Assembly (NCBI RefSeq): GCF_030704535.1
Contig: NC_081812.1
Location: 22,915,501-22,979,500 of the forward strand
Direction of reading: 5' to 3'
DNA length: 64,000 nt
From: Vitis vinifera
Lineage: Eukaryota; Streptophyta; Magnoliopsida; Vitales; Vitaceae
The position numbers and the translations under genes were made by a program. Positions 35,870 to 48,660 of this stretch are shown piece by piece. Below the pieces are notes generated by a model. It saw nothing but the letters and a program-made list of their open reading frames with translations, was not told the DNA's origin and made no database searches. The number at the start of each line of letters is the position of its first letter. Position 1 is the first letter of the stretch.

Positions 35870-38800
35870 TCTCACATGATATTGAATCTGTTGAGTTCTT
35901 ATCGCATTCCATGACACTAGAAGAGTTGTTGACAAGGTTAGAACCATATCACTCGGAGAGTAGATATTTCAAAATTAAATTAGGGTTTCTAGCCATAAAC
36001 AACCCACTTGAATATGTTGAGTTCTTATCCCATCCCACTTGAAAGGCCATTGATTGGAGTCATCTCACTCGGATGGGAGAGTAAATATTTCAGAAATAAA
36101 TTAGGGCTTCTAACCCTAAACAACCCACTTGAATCTGTTGAGTTCTTATCCCATCCCACTTGAAAGGTTGTTGACTGGAGTCATCTCACTCGAATGGGAA
36201 AGTAGATATTTTAGAATTAAATTAAGATTTCTAGCCCTAAACAACCCACATTCAACTTGAGAGCACATACAACAAATCCCAAAAAGTCATTGTCCTCATA
36301 GCAATTCACATGATGCACTATTCTTATCTCACTTCCTACATTTTGATGTATATAAACATACACATATATATACATATAAAAACTAATTATCATAATTTAC
36401 CTAAATGCAACTCCAAGTGACTGATGTGCCTAATGTTACCATCAAGGCAATTAATGACCGCACGAAAGAAACACGTAAACAAAAAAGTGAGCGTGAGAAC
36501 TTACTCCAAGAGGCTGCACAAGTAGCAAGGCAGGCTCAAATTGTGCAAGTAGTTTAATGGTACATATAAAAACTAATTATTATAATTTACCTAAATGCAG
36601 CTCCAAGTGACTAATGTGCCTGATGTTACCATCAAGGCAATTAATGACCGCACGAAAGAAACACGCAAACAAAAAAGTGAGCGTGAGAACTTACTCCAAG
36701 AGGCTGCACAAGTAGCAAGGCAGACTTAGATTGTGCAAGTAGCTTAATGGTACATACAAAAACTAATTATCATACTTTACCTAAATGCAGCTCCAAGTGA
36801 CTGATGTGCCTAATGTTACCATCAAGGCAATTAATGATCGCACGGAAGAAACACGCAAACAAAAAAGTGAGCGTGAGAACTTACTCCAAGAGGCTGCACA
36901 AGTAGCAAGACAGGCTCAGATTGTGCAAGTAGCTTAATGGTTGAATCCTACTGAGATTGTTGAGGTTGTTCTTTCTGCTGCTCCTATTGCCACTCTTGAG
37001 GTTGATCCTGTTGAGATTGTTCATGTAGCTTAAGAAGGTCTTACTTGTCCTGAAAGGACAATTGAATGAAGTTTTACTATAGGTATAATCACCAATGATA
37101 CACATTTTTTTTTTTTTTTTATGGATAAGTAATCAATCACCCATTGAAACACAATTGTGGTGTGCAAATATTTTACAGGTATGAAAAACAAATTATGTTT
37201 TGTTATAGAGAAAACATAGAAAAACAAAATATAAACTTTGGATCTTATGGTAGATAGCAATCAGAGACACTCATAGTTTTAAATGTCTACATTGTGTCAA
37301 TAATTTTTCTGCCATCAAATGGGATTACATTGTTAAATTTTGAAAATACCTTCTACCAATTTTTTTTGTTTTTGAACTCTTGATGCTAAGCCACTTGGAG
37401 TTAGGTCCGTGTAGTTTGACTGAATGCATATGACATTCTTCCATTCTTCGTGTCTCTCAAAGAATTCGTCTAGCAATAATGAAACTGGATGGATTCATTT
37501 CCTGCACAAAATGATGTCCGGATGGGAGAGTAGATATTTCAGAATTACATTAGGGCTTCTAACCCTAAACAACCCACTTGAATCTATTGAGTTCTTATCC
37601 CATTCCACTTGAAAGGTTGTTGACTCGGATGGGAAAGTAGATATTTCAGAATTAAATTAGGATTTCTAGCCCTAAACAACCCACATTAAACTTGAAAGCA
37701 CACACAACAAATCCCAAAAAGTCATTGTCCTCATAGCAATTCACATGATGCACTATTCTTATCTCACTTCCTACATTTTAATACTTTACTTTAATTTTTA
37801 ATTCAATTAATTTAGAGTTTATTGACATATTTCTCACATAATAGCAAAAAGTTTCCTCATCACCAATTCCATTCCAATGCCAGATATGTGGATTAACAAA
37901 AGTCATGTCCAAAATAGCTTAAGAATCTCATAGAAGAGGTTGTTCTATAAGTGCAAATTTACAGTGTTTTATTAAAGGTACATAAACATACACATATATA
38001 TACATATAAAAACTAATTATCATAATTTACCTAAATACAGCTCCAAGTGATTGATGTGCCTAATGTTACCATCAGGGCAATTAATGACCGCACGAAAGAA
38101 ACACGCAAACAAAAAAGTGAGCGTGAGAACTTACTCCAAGAGGCTGCACAAGTAGCAAGGCAGACTCAGATTGTGCAAGTAGCTTAATGGTACATATAAA
38201 AACTAATTATCATAATTTACCTAAATGCAGCTCCAAGTGACTGATGTGCCTAATGTTACCATCAAGGCAATTAATGACCGCACAGAAGAAACACGCAAAC
38301 AAAAAAGTGAGCGTGAGAACTTACTCCAAGAGGTTGCACAAGTAGCAAGGCAGGCTCAGATTGTGCAAGTAGCTTAATGGTTGAATCCTACTGAGATTGT
38401 TGAAGTTGCTCTTGCTGCTCCTCCTATTGCCACTCTTGTGGTTGATCCTGTTGAGACTGTTCATGTAGTTTAACGAGGTCTTACTTGTGACAATCGAATG
38501 AAGTTTTACTATAGGTATAATCACCAATGATACACTTTTTTTTTTTTGTGGATAAGTAATCAATCACCCACTGATACACAACTGTGGTGTGCAAATATTT
38601 TACAGGTATGAAAAACAAATTATGTTTTGTTATAGAGAAAACATAGAAAAACAAAATATAAACTTTGGATCTTATGATAGATAGCAATCAGAGACACTCA
38701 TAGTTTTAAATGTCTACATTGTGTCAATAATTTTTCTGCCATAAAATGGGATTACATTGTTAAAATTTGAAAATACCCTCTACCAATTTTTTTGTTTCTG

Positions 38801-41800
38801 AACTGTTGATGTTAAGCCAATTGGAGTTAGGTCCGTGTAGCTTGATCGAAGGCATATAACATTCTTCCATTCTTTGTGTCTCTCAAAGAATTCATCTAGC
38901 AATAATGAAACTGGAAGGATTCATTTCCTGCACAAAATGATGTCCGGATGGGAGAGTAGATATTTCAGAATTACATTAAGGCTTCTAACCCTAAACAACC
39001 CACTTGAATCTATTGAGTTCTTATCCCATTCCACTTGAAAGGTTGTTGACTCGGATGGGAAAGTAGATATTTCAGAATTAAATTAGGATTTCTAGCCCTA
39101 AACAACCCACATTAAACTTGAGAGCACACACAACAAATCCCAAAAAGTCATTATCCTCATAGCAATTCACATGATGCACTATTCTTATCTCACTTCCTAC
39201 ATTTTAATACTTTATTTTAATTTTTAATTCAATTAATTTAGAGTTTATTGACATATTTCTCACATAATAGCAAAAAAGTTTCCTCATCACCAATTCCATT
39301 CCAATGCTAAATATGTGGATTAACAAAAGTCATGTCCAAAATAGCTTAAGAATCTCATAGAAGAGGTTGTTCTGTAAGTGCAAATTTATAGTGTTTTATT
39401 AAAGGTACATAAACATACACATATATATACATATAAAAACTAATTATCATAATTTACCTAAATACAGCTCCAAGTGACTGATGTGCCTAATGTTACCATC
39501 AAGGTAATTAATGACCGCACGAAATAAACACGCAAACAAAAAAGTGAACGTGAGAACTTACTCCAAGAGGCTGCACAAGTAGCAAGGCAGGCTCAGATTG
39601 CGCAAGTAGCTTGATGGTACGTATAAAAACTAATTATCATAATTTACCTAAATGCAGCTCCAAGTGACTGATGTGCCTAATGTTACCATCAAGGCAATTA
39701 ATGACTGCACGAAAGAAACACGCAAACAAAAAAGTGAGCGTGAGAACTTACTCCAAGAGGCTGCATAAGTAGCAAAGCAGGCGGAGATTGTGCAAGTAGC
39801 TTAATGGTTGAATCCTACTAAGATTGTTGAGGTTGCTCTTGTTGCTGCTCCTATTGCCACTCTTGAGGTTGATCCTGTTGAGACTGTTCATGTAGCTTAA
39901 CGAAGTCTTACTTGTGACAATCGAATGAAGTTTTACTATAGGTTTAATCACTAATGATACACATTTTTTTTTTGTGGATAAGTAATCAATCACCCACTGA
40001 TACACAATTGTGGTGTGCAAATATTTTACAGGTATGAAAAACAAATTATGTTTTGTTATAGAGAAAACATAGAAAAACAAAATATAAACTTTGGATCTTA
40101 TGATAGATAGCAATTAGAGACACTCATAGTTTTAAATGTCTACATTGTGTCAATAATTTTTCTGTCATCAAATGGGATTACATTGTTAAAATTTGAAAAT
40201 ACCTTCTACCAATTTTTTTGTTTTTGAACTATTGATGTTAAGCCAACTGGAGTTAGGTCCGTGTAGCTTGACCGAAGGCATATGACATTCTTCCATTCTT
40301 CGTGTCTCTCAAAGAATTCGTCTAGCAATAATGAAACTGGATGGATTCATTTCCTGCACAAAATGATGTCCGGATGGGAGAGTAGATATTTCAGAATTAA
40401 ATTAGGGCTTCTAGCCCTAAACAACCCACTTGAATCTGTTGAGTTCTTATCTCATCCCACTTAAAAGGTTATTGACTGGACTTATCTCACTCGGATGGGA
40501 AAGTAGATATTTCATAATTAAATTAAGATTTCTAGCCCTAAACAACCCACATTCAACTTGAGAGCACATACAAAAAATCCCAAAAAGTCATTGTCCTCAT
40601 AGCAATTCACATGATGTACTATTCTTATCTCACTTCCTATATTTTGATAATTTACTTTAATTTTTAATTCAATTATTTTAGAGTTTATTGACATATTTCT
40701 CTCATAATAGCAAAAAGTTTCCTTCTCACCAATTCCATTCCAATGCTAAATATGTGGATTAACAAAAGTCATGTCCAAAATAGCTTAAGAATCTCATAGA
40801 AGAGGTTGTTCTGTAAGTGCAAATTTACAGTGTTTTATTAAAGGTACATAAACATACACATATATATACATATAAAAACTAATTATCATAATTTACCTAA
40901 ATACAACTCCAAGTGACTGATGTGCCTAATGTTACCATCAAGGCAATTAATGACCGCACGAAATAAACACGCAAACAAAAAAGTGTGCGTGAGAACTTAC
41001 TCCAAGAGGCTGCACAAGTAGCAAGACAAGCTCAGATTGTGCAAGTAGCTTAATGGTACATATAAAAACTAATTATCATAATTTACCTAAATACAACTCC
41101 AAGTGACTGATGTGCCTAATGTTACCATCAAGGCAATTAATGACCGCACGAAATAAACACGCAAACAAAAAAGTGAGCGTGAGAACTTACTCCAAGAGGC
41201 TGCACAAGTAGCAAGGCAAACTCAGATTGTGCAAGTAACTTAATGGTACATATAAAAACTAATTATCATAATTTACCTAAATGCAGCTCCAAATGACTGA
41301 TGTGCCTAATGTTACCATCAAGGCAATTAATGACCGCACGGAAGAAACACGCAAACAAAAAAGTGAGCGTGAGAACTTACTCCAAGAGGCTGCACAAGTA
41401 GCAAGGTAGGCTCAGATTGTGCAAGTAGCTTAATGGTTGAATCCTACTGAGATTGTTGAGGTTGCTCTTGCTGCTGCTCCTATTGCCACTCTTGAGATTG
41501 ATCTTGTTGAGACTGTTCATGTAGCTTAAGAAGGTCTTACTTGTCCTGAAAGGACAATCGAATGAAGTTTTACTATAGGTATAATCACCAATGATACACT
41601 TTTGTTTTTTTTTTTTTTTGTGTGGATAAGTAATCAATCACCCAATTATACACAATTGTGGTGTGCAAATATTTTACAGGTATGAAAAACAAATTATGTT
41701 TTGTTATAGAGAAAACATAGAAAAACAAAATATAAACTTTGGATTTTATGATAGATAGCAATCAGAGACACTCATAGTTTTAAATGTCTACATTGTGTCA

Positions 41801-44480
41801 ATAATTTTTCTGCCATCAAATGGGATTACATTATTAAATTTTGAAAATACCCTCTAACAATTTTTTTTTGTTTCTGAACTGTTGATGTTAAGCCAACTGA
41901 AGTTAGGTCCGTGTAGTTTGATTGAAGGCATATGACATTCTTCCATTCTTCGTGTCTCTCAAAGAATTCATCTAGCAATAATGAAACTGGATGGATTCAT
42001 TTCCTGCACAAAATGATGTCCGGATAGGAGAGTATATATTTCAGAATTAAATTAGGGCTTCTAGCCCTAAACAACCCACTTGAATCTATTGAGTTCTTAT
42101 TCCATCCCACTTGTAGGGTTGTTGACTGGAGTCATCTCACTTGGATGGGAAAGTAGATATTTCAGAATTAAATTAGGACTTCTAACTATAAACAACCCGC
42201 ATTCAACTTGAGAGCACATACAAAAAATCCCAAAAAGTCATTGTTCTCATAGTAATTCACATGATGCACTATTCTTATCTCACTTCCTACATTTTGATAC
42301 TTTACTTTAATTTTTAATTCAATTAATTTAGAGTTTATTGACATATTTCTCACATAATAGCAAAAAAGTTTCCTCCTCACCAATTCCATTCCAATGCTAG
42401 ATATGTGGATTAACAAAAGTCATGTCCAAAACAGCTTAAGAATCTCATAGAAGAGGTTGTTCTGTAAGTGCAAATTTACAGTGTTTTATTAAAGGTACAT
42501 AAACATACACATATATATATACATATAAAAACTAATTATCATAATTTACCTAAATACAGCTCCAAGTGACTGATGTGCCTAATGTTACCATCAAGGCAAT
42601 TAATGACCGCACGAAATAAACATGCAAACAAAAAAGTGAGTATGAGAACTTACTCCAAGAGGCTGCACAATTAGCAAGACAGACTCAGATTGTGCAAGTA
42701 GCTTAATGGTTGAATCCTACTAAGATTGTTGAGGTTGCTCTTGCTGCTACTCCTGTTGCCTCATGAAGTTGATCTTGTTGAGACTGTTCATGTAGCTTAA
42801 GAAGGTCTTACTTGTCCTGAAATGACAATCGAATGAAGTTTTACTATAGGTATAATCACCAATGATACAATTTTTTTTTTTTTTTTTTTTGTGGATAAGT
42901 AATCAATCGCCTACTAATACACAATTGTGGTGTGCAAATATTTTACAAGTTTGAAAAACTAATTATGTTTTGTTATAGAGAAAACATAGAAAAAAAAATA
43001 TAAGCTTTGGATCTTATGATAGATAGCAATCAGAGACACTCATAGTTTTAAATGTCTACATTGTGTTAATAATTTTTCTGCAATCAAATGGAATTACATT
43101 GTTAAAATTTTAAAATACCCTCTACCAATTTTTTTTGTTTTTGAATTGTTGATGCTAAGCCAACTGGAGTTAGGTCCGTGTAGCTTAACTGAAGACATAT
43201 GACATTCTTCCATTCTTCGTGTCTCTCAAAGAATCCGTCTAATAATAATGAAACTGGATGAATTCATTTCCCTCACAAAATGATGTCCGGATGGGAGAGT
43301 AGATATTTCAGAATTAAATTAGGGCTTCTAGCCCTAAACAACCCACTTGAATATGTTGAGTTCTTATTCCATCCCACTTGAAGGGTTGTTGACTGGAGTC
43401 ATCTCACTCGGATGAGAAAGTAGATATTTCATAATTAAATTAGGACTTCTAGCCGTAAACAACCCACATTCAATTTTAGAGCACATACAACAAATCCCAA
43501 AAAGTCATTGTCCTCATAGCAGTTCATATGATGCACTATTCTTATCTCACTTCCTACATTTTGATACTTTAGTTTAATTTTTAATTCAATTAATTTAGAG
43601 TTTTTTTTGACATATTTCTCACTTAATAGTAAAAAAGTTTCCTCCTCACCAATTCCATTCCAATGCAAGATATGTGGATTAATAAAAGTCATGTCCAAAA
43701 CAGCTCAAGAATCTCATAGAAAAGGTTGTTCTATAAGTGCAAATTTACAGTGTTTTATTAAAGGTACATAAACATACACATATATATACATATAAAAACT
43801 AATTATCATAATTTATCTTAATGCAGCTCCAAGTGACTAATGTGTTTAATGTTACCATTAAGACAATTAATGACCGCACAAAAGAAACACACAAATAAAA
43901 AAAGGGAGCGTGAGAACTTATTCCAAGAGGCTACACAAGTAACAAGACAGGCTCGGATTGTGCAAATAGCTCAATGGTTGAATCCTACTGAGGCTGCTCT
44001 TACTGCTGCTTCTATTGCCGCTTTTGAGGCTGCTCATGCAGATTAAGGATCACCAATGATACACTTTTTTTTTTATAGGTAATCAATCACCCACCGATAC
44101 ACAATTATGGTGTGCAAATGTTTTACAGGTATGAAAAACAAATTATGTTGTTTTGTTACAGAGAAAACATAGAAAAACAAAATAGAAACTTTAGATTTTA
44201 TGATAGGTAGCAATCAGAGACACTCATGGTTTTAAATGTCTACATTGTGTCAATAATTTTTCTGCAATCAAATGGGATTACATTGTTAAATTTTGAAAAT
44301 ACCCTCTACCAAATTTTTTTGTTTTGTTTTTAAACAATTGATGCTAAGCCAACTAGAGTCAAGTCTGTTTAGCTTGACTGAATGTAGACGACATTCTTCC
44401 ATTTTTCATGCCTCTCGAAAAATCCATCTAACAATAATGAAACTGGATTGACTCATTTCTTGCACAAAATGATGTCCGGA
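35870..44480. repeat. higher-order tandem array, units of about 1.25 kb plus 1-3 copies of a 190-bp module
   Basis: Six consecutive units of near-identical sequence. Module clusters start at 36382, 38012, 39439, 40878, 42531 and 43798. Unit lengths are 1630, 1427, 1439, 1653 and 1267 bp; subtracting 190 bp per extra module leaves 1237-1273 bp each time. Every unit has the same order: 190-bp modules; a GATTGTTGAGG-type spacer; a poly(T) tract followed by GTGGATAAGTAATCAATCA; GGTATGAAAAACAAATTATG; CTTCCATTCTTCGTGTCTCT; GATGTCCGGATGGGAGAG; AATTAGGGCTTCTAGCCCTA; CACATGATGCACTATTCTTA; and back to the module. The first unit is 5'-truncated and has extra copies of the GGGAGAGTAGATATTTC block. The last is truncated after GATGTCCGGA (44471). 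No conserved long reading frame runs through it. Confidence 0.9.
36372..43980 (+). repeat. 190-bp module, 12 copies in clusters of 3, 2, 2, 3, 1 and 1
   Basis: Anchoring on ACTAATTATCATAATTTACC, copies begin at 36382, 36572, 36762, 38012, 38202, 39439, 39629, 40878, 41068, 41258, 42531 and 43798. Spacing within clusters is exactly 190 bp every time. Each copy has an AG-ending, splice-acceptor-like stretch (TTTACCTAAATGCAG), then about 48 open codons reading QVTDVPNVTIKAINDRTKET ... KSERENLLQEAAQVARQAQI ending VQVA-stop. Because 190 is not a multiple of three, the copies do not fuse into one frame. The last copy lacks the stop and reads on through QWLNPTEAALTAASIAAF. The source protein is not recognised; the Lys/Glu/Gln-rich heptad-like text suggests coiled coil. 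Confidence 0.85.
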
Positions 44481-44749
44481 CGGGTGGTCCGGGCATGCCT
44501 CTCCAAAGCTTATGTCAAATAAGAATAACTCAAGCTGTTTTTTGGGAAAAGAGTTACTGTAAGTGTGCGCATACATTATATGTGCATTTTGGAGGGCTTA
44601 TATAGAGCTGATGACACCGCCACTGTAGTGCTGACTAGGCACTCCATCCTCCTTCTGTAATGATGATTGTCCTGCAGGCGGCAGAACAATCATCACAGTC
44701 AGGGACGGTTGGCAGGTGTCATCTGTTGACATGCCAAGATTTTGAATCG
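44480..44749. other. unclassified segment between tandem array and gypsy element
   Basis: 270 bp of higher GC. It includes a strong inverted repeat at 44661-44694 (TGATGATTGT ... ACAATCATCA, with CTGC/GCAG extending the stem) and a TATA-like GCTTATATAGAGC. It may be the edge of another LTR; no partner seen. Confidence 0.4.
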
Positions 44750-45087
44750 TGTAGCTTCCTGTCCCTTCAGTCTGTCGACGTTAGGGATTCTGTGTAGCAA
44801 TTAATTGACATGGACCTATAGACTAAATAGAGTCCCGTCGGCCGCTCAATTGTAAGGCGTGAATGATCACGCATGCCAAAGGTTTGTAAGACTTGACTGG
44901 ACAATCCTTCTTGTTTGGGAGTCCGAACTCGTAATGTCTTCTAGCCCTATGGGGGAAAAAAACCTTCTCACTCCTGATGCCAAACGGAATTTGTCTTGGT
45001 CGTAATGGAACGATCCGGATGGGTTGTACACTTGTCCTAGATGACCAAAGTGTTTGGAAAGGGACACGTGGAGGGAAACCCCCCACA
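44750..45087 (-). repeat. 3' LTR of the gypsy element
   Basis: 338 bp, TG...CA bounded on the minus strand; the partner is 48661-49002. Confidence 0.75.
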
Positions 45088-45311
45088 ATGCCCCCTTAAT
45101 CCTTCTACTTGTGCCTGATCGAGTAACTGATGGATAGAGGTGGAACAGGTTATACGTTTCTTTAAGTCACTTGGGCGCTTTGGAACAACACATGTCACTT
45201 GACGTGGCAACGATGGGTCGCATCCATCGAGGCTGATTGTCAGACGACGCACTGTTTCGGGATACGTTTCCAAGCAGTTTGTCTTTTGGGATTCCTAGGG
45301 TTTTGGGTCTC

Positions 45312-45319
45312 TATAAATA
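45312..45319 (+). promoter_or_regulatory. TATA box (TATAAATA) for the opposite-strand gene
   Basis: GGTCTCTATAAATAGAGCGC, followed by a T/C-rich leader and a good splice donor (TTGGTAAGC near 45505). It is oriented with the plus-strand transposon-associated gene, against the retroelement's own direction. Confidence 0.55.
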
Positions 45320-46099
45320 GAGCGCACCCACACCCTTTGGTTTATTTATTTTTATTTTTTTATGCTCTAGAGCTTCATTTTCTTAGTTCTTGCATTTTAG
45401 TTGTTGCAACGCCGGTCATCGCTCGTTCTCCTCCGTTTTTGTCGCCATTCTTAGGCCTACTTCAGGCGGATTCCTTTTTGTTAGCGGACACTATCCTCTG
45501 ATCTTGGTAAGCTTTCCCTTGTTCACCATTTTCTTTTTCTATTTACTGTTCACTTTGGGGGTCGCACTAGTGGTTGTTGAATTTATATAGAAAATGGACA
45601 CCGTGGAGTCCAAATTCTAGGACTTTATTGTGTTTTTTTGTTTTGGAGAAGATGACTGTAGCGTTTGTCGAACCTAGGGATTTTCATATTCCCTTTTATG
45701 TTTCTTCATTGTTGGTACACTAAATGGTCAATTCAGGCGTTTCGTCCTACAACCATCATGCCGACATAATAGGAAAGACCTTTCTTAGGGCTAAAGCTTG
45801 CTTTGCAAGTTTTGTTAGGCGATCCGTTTAAACTTGGACTTTTGATCTATTTAGATTCCTTGTTGTACAGTTGAGGCATCACCTAAAGGTGGGTGAGCTG
45901 AGTGACTGACTCTAACAATTTGTGTTGTCTTGTGTAGGTTTCCACATGGTCCACAGTTACGCAGCATGTTGGTAAGAGGAGGTGTTGCTTTCACCAGTGG
46001 AGATGGTAAGACCCAAAAAGGTGACCGAAAGAGCATGGGAGCTGGACGCCTTGGGTCAAAACGCCCAGTCGATTTCCTGTTTGAATAGGAGTTTCGGTC

Positions 46100-48140
46100 T
46101 CGCTATCGTATCCCGAACAACATTTCTATTCTCTTAGTAGACTACGAGCCTTTGACCTCCGAAAAAAAGTCCCACAACATGACGTACTTCAGTAATGAGC
46201 AATTTAATGCAGGACTCTGTCTACCTCTACCCTCTCTCTTTAAGCAATTTCTTCACTTTACCCAGATCTCTTCAACCTTTCTTCATCCAAATGTTGTACG
46301 GGTGCTGATGGGATGCAGCGTCTTGGACAAGCTCTACCAGTTGGACCTTTCATTATTGGAAGTTCTGTTTGTCTACACGGTGAAGATGAGTCGGAAGAAA
46401 AGGTTTAGCCTGTACGCTCATATCCCTTCCCTTTAGCTAGTAACCTGGTTCCCAGACTCGAATGAGGGTGAAGCAAAGGGGCATGTCCTCGTCTCTGGCC
46501 CCTAGAGTAGTACGTATGAGGGGTCGTACATAGTCTTCTATCCACGACGATCGCTAAAGATTCTGAGTAGGATATGTCCTTGCAACCTTTGTCCGTCATT
46601 TGCAATTATTTCTTCTTGGCTATGAACTTACCGTTGATCCTTCTGTTTGTGTGGCTTAGGTAAGGAGAGAAGAGGTCGTCTTGTGGAGTGGGTGGAAAAA
46701 AACTTCTTTCGCCCGACTTAACAAGTTGTTTGAGATAGCTGCATCCGAGTGAGACCATAAGGTTTTTCTGTCGGACCAGAATCTACAAGTTGTTTGAGAT
46801 AGCTGCATCCAAGTGAGACCATAAGGTTCTTCTGTCGGACCAGAATCAGCAAACTCGTTTAAAGGGCAAGGACTCCATCTCCCGCATCTCAGTCTTCCCC
46901 ATCAACTCCATCTTCTTTAGTCGTCAGCATCGAGCTAGAAATAAGGGTTGAGCGGGTGGTGTCCCCTATTGTTTGTGAAGAGGAAAACATGGCTACAAAT
47001 TTGAGGGCTGGATTTCAAGAGAGACAGTGCAAACGTCTGTCCGAATCCATCATGGTTAACTTTGTTCCCTCAAAGAGGCTCTGTCCAGAGCCTATCTACC
47101 TGAAACCTATCTCGGCCCTTGCATCGGTGCCAGCGCCTTCGACTATTGCTACAGGCACCATTCCTGATCCGGACGAAAGGCTTCCTTCGATTGAAGACAC
47201 TACTTACCATGAGCCAATGAGGCCCTTTCCTAGTTTGGACCATCTCAACGACGAGTCGATTAAATGTCTGGTTTCTTTTCCCTCATGTCCAAAGTCATCT
47301 TACATCCCCAGCCGGAAGGAGAAAGCCGAGTTGATGAGATAGATTTCTTCATTTACTGAGAGAAAAACTCCCGTACAAAATATGGTAGTGCTCTTTCTGG
47401 CCACCCAGAGATTTCGGTCGAGATAAAGAGCAATCCCAATCAATCATTCATGGCTCGGCTCCCGTTCGACACTTTGGACACCACCATCTCTCGCATCATG
47501 CCTATGTAGGACTACATGACTTTCGAGATAGCGGAAGTGGTAAGTCGTTTCCATTTTCTGTTCATTTCGCTTTAGTTTTTGGTTTTTGAACAATTTTCAT
47601 GTTGCCTCCTCAGGTGATACCTGTAGTCCGAAACCTTATGGGACAACGCACTCAACTCTTCTACCGACTGGAGGCTGTCGAGACCATGAGGGCATACATT
47701 GCCCATAACATGGACAACAATGAAGAACTCTACGTTAGGCTGAAAACGACAAATGGTGAGATTGTTGCTACCCGGAAGCTTGCTAATGAAAACAGAAGAA
47801 GAGAATGAGGCAGTTGAAGCTGAGACTCTCTGGCTTGCCGAGAAGAGGAAGACAATGGAGGATGACAAAAAGAAAACTGAGGAAGAGACTGGACGGTTGA
47901 GGCAGGAGTTGTATGAGCTCCAGGCGGGGTTCGCCATTCAAAAGGAAGAACTAAAGGTTGAGTATCAGAAACAAGTGGACGACATGTTCTTCTATGGTTA
48001 TTGATGTTGTATGAAGAAACATGACATTACCCAAGACACTCTTAACTTTCCTTCGGATGTTGAGGATGATGCCATAGGTGACCCTGCTTGGGGTAAAGGA
48101 GATGCTTCTAGAGCTGGTCCTTATAACGGGCATGCTTGAC
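46100..48140 (+). pseudogene. transposon-associated protein gene on the opposite strand of the gypsy element, degenerate
   Basis: Consecutive coding blocks: FSNEQFNAGLCLPLPSLFKQ ... HPNVVRVLMGCSVLDKLYQL (46150-46440); LPDSN-like text with in-frame stops to about 46620; a region ending LMR-stop (46956-47342); and a charged coiled-coil block (47599-48140, KKKTEEETGRLRQELYELQA). Splice-like signals occur, for example GTGGTAAGTCG at 47537 and CCTCAGGTG near 47615. These match repeated grapevine hypothetical proteins of the plant transposon-protein type, as I recall them. In-frame stops in the middle and a shift near 47805 make this copy non-functional. A 64-bp tandem duplication lies at 46721-46848. 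Confidence 0.6.
46721..46848. repeat. 64-bp tandem duplication in the gypsy element
   Basis: ACAAGTTGTTTGAGATAGCT starts at 46721 and again at 46785; copies differ by a few bases (CCGAGTGAG versus CCAAGTGAG). Confidence 0.9.
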
Positions 48141-48203
48141 CTTATTCATGTTTATGTTTTTCTGGTCGGAGATGGCTTTCATAAGCAAGTTTAATTAATA
48201 TTA

Positions 48204-48660
48204 CTATTTTAGGTTGGGTACATTCCCAGGGCAGAGTAAGGGTACGTCGTCCAGTTTTTAAAGATGGTATGTCCTTGAGTCTCTAGCCTTAGTCACAGCG
48301 TATGACCCTTCCCAATTAGCCTGAAGCTTTTTGGCTCCTACTTCGGCTGTGTTCTCGAAGACTCTCCTGAGGACTAGGGTTCCTGTTTGGAAAACTCGTG
48401 GCCACGCTTTTTTGTTGTAATGAGCGATTGCTCTCTAGTGATAGGAAGCCATTTGGGTAGCCGTGTTTTCGCGTATTTCATTTGCTCAATCTAGTTGTCT
48501 TATAAGTTTCTCACCGTCGTCTCTTTGACCTTGCATGACCGTTTTGGCGGTGGGCAAGCCTATCTCGGTCGGAATAACAACTTCCATTCCATAGGCAAGG
48601 GCAAAAGGGGTAGCTCCTATTGGTCGTCTAAATGTTGTCTGGTAAGCCCACAAAACTCCG
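48204..48660 (-). pseudogene. Ty3/gypsy pol 3' end (integrase C-terminal region), degenerate
   Basis: The minus-strand frame reads VLWAYQTTFRRPIGATPFAL, AYGMEVVIPTEIGLPT, HYNKKAWPRVF, TGTLVLRRVFENTAEVGAKK and LQANWEGSYAVTKARDS, then KLDDVPLLCPGNVPNLK and a stop. This is the conserved C-terminal tail of gypsy integrases. At least three in-frame stops (after RQLD, after ASYH and after TYHL) show decay. The upstream part of pol is absent; the 5' LTR begins directly at 48661. Confidence 0.85.

Noticed and set aside
37030-41637. Recurring 60-120-residue frames within the array
   Set aside because: They recur only because the DNA unit recurs; most are antisense to the module frame, AT-driven and end at different places in each copy.
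35870-44480. CRISPR-like or satellite-centromere interpretation of the array
   Set aside because: CRISPR does not occur in plant nuclei, and the unit sizes, embedded variable module number and single location do not match a centromeric satellite of uniform monomers.
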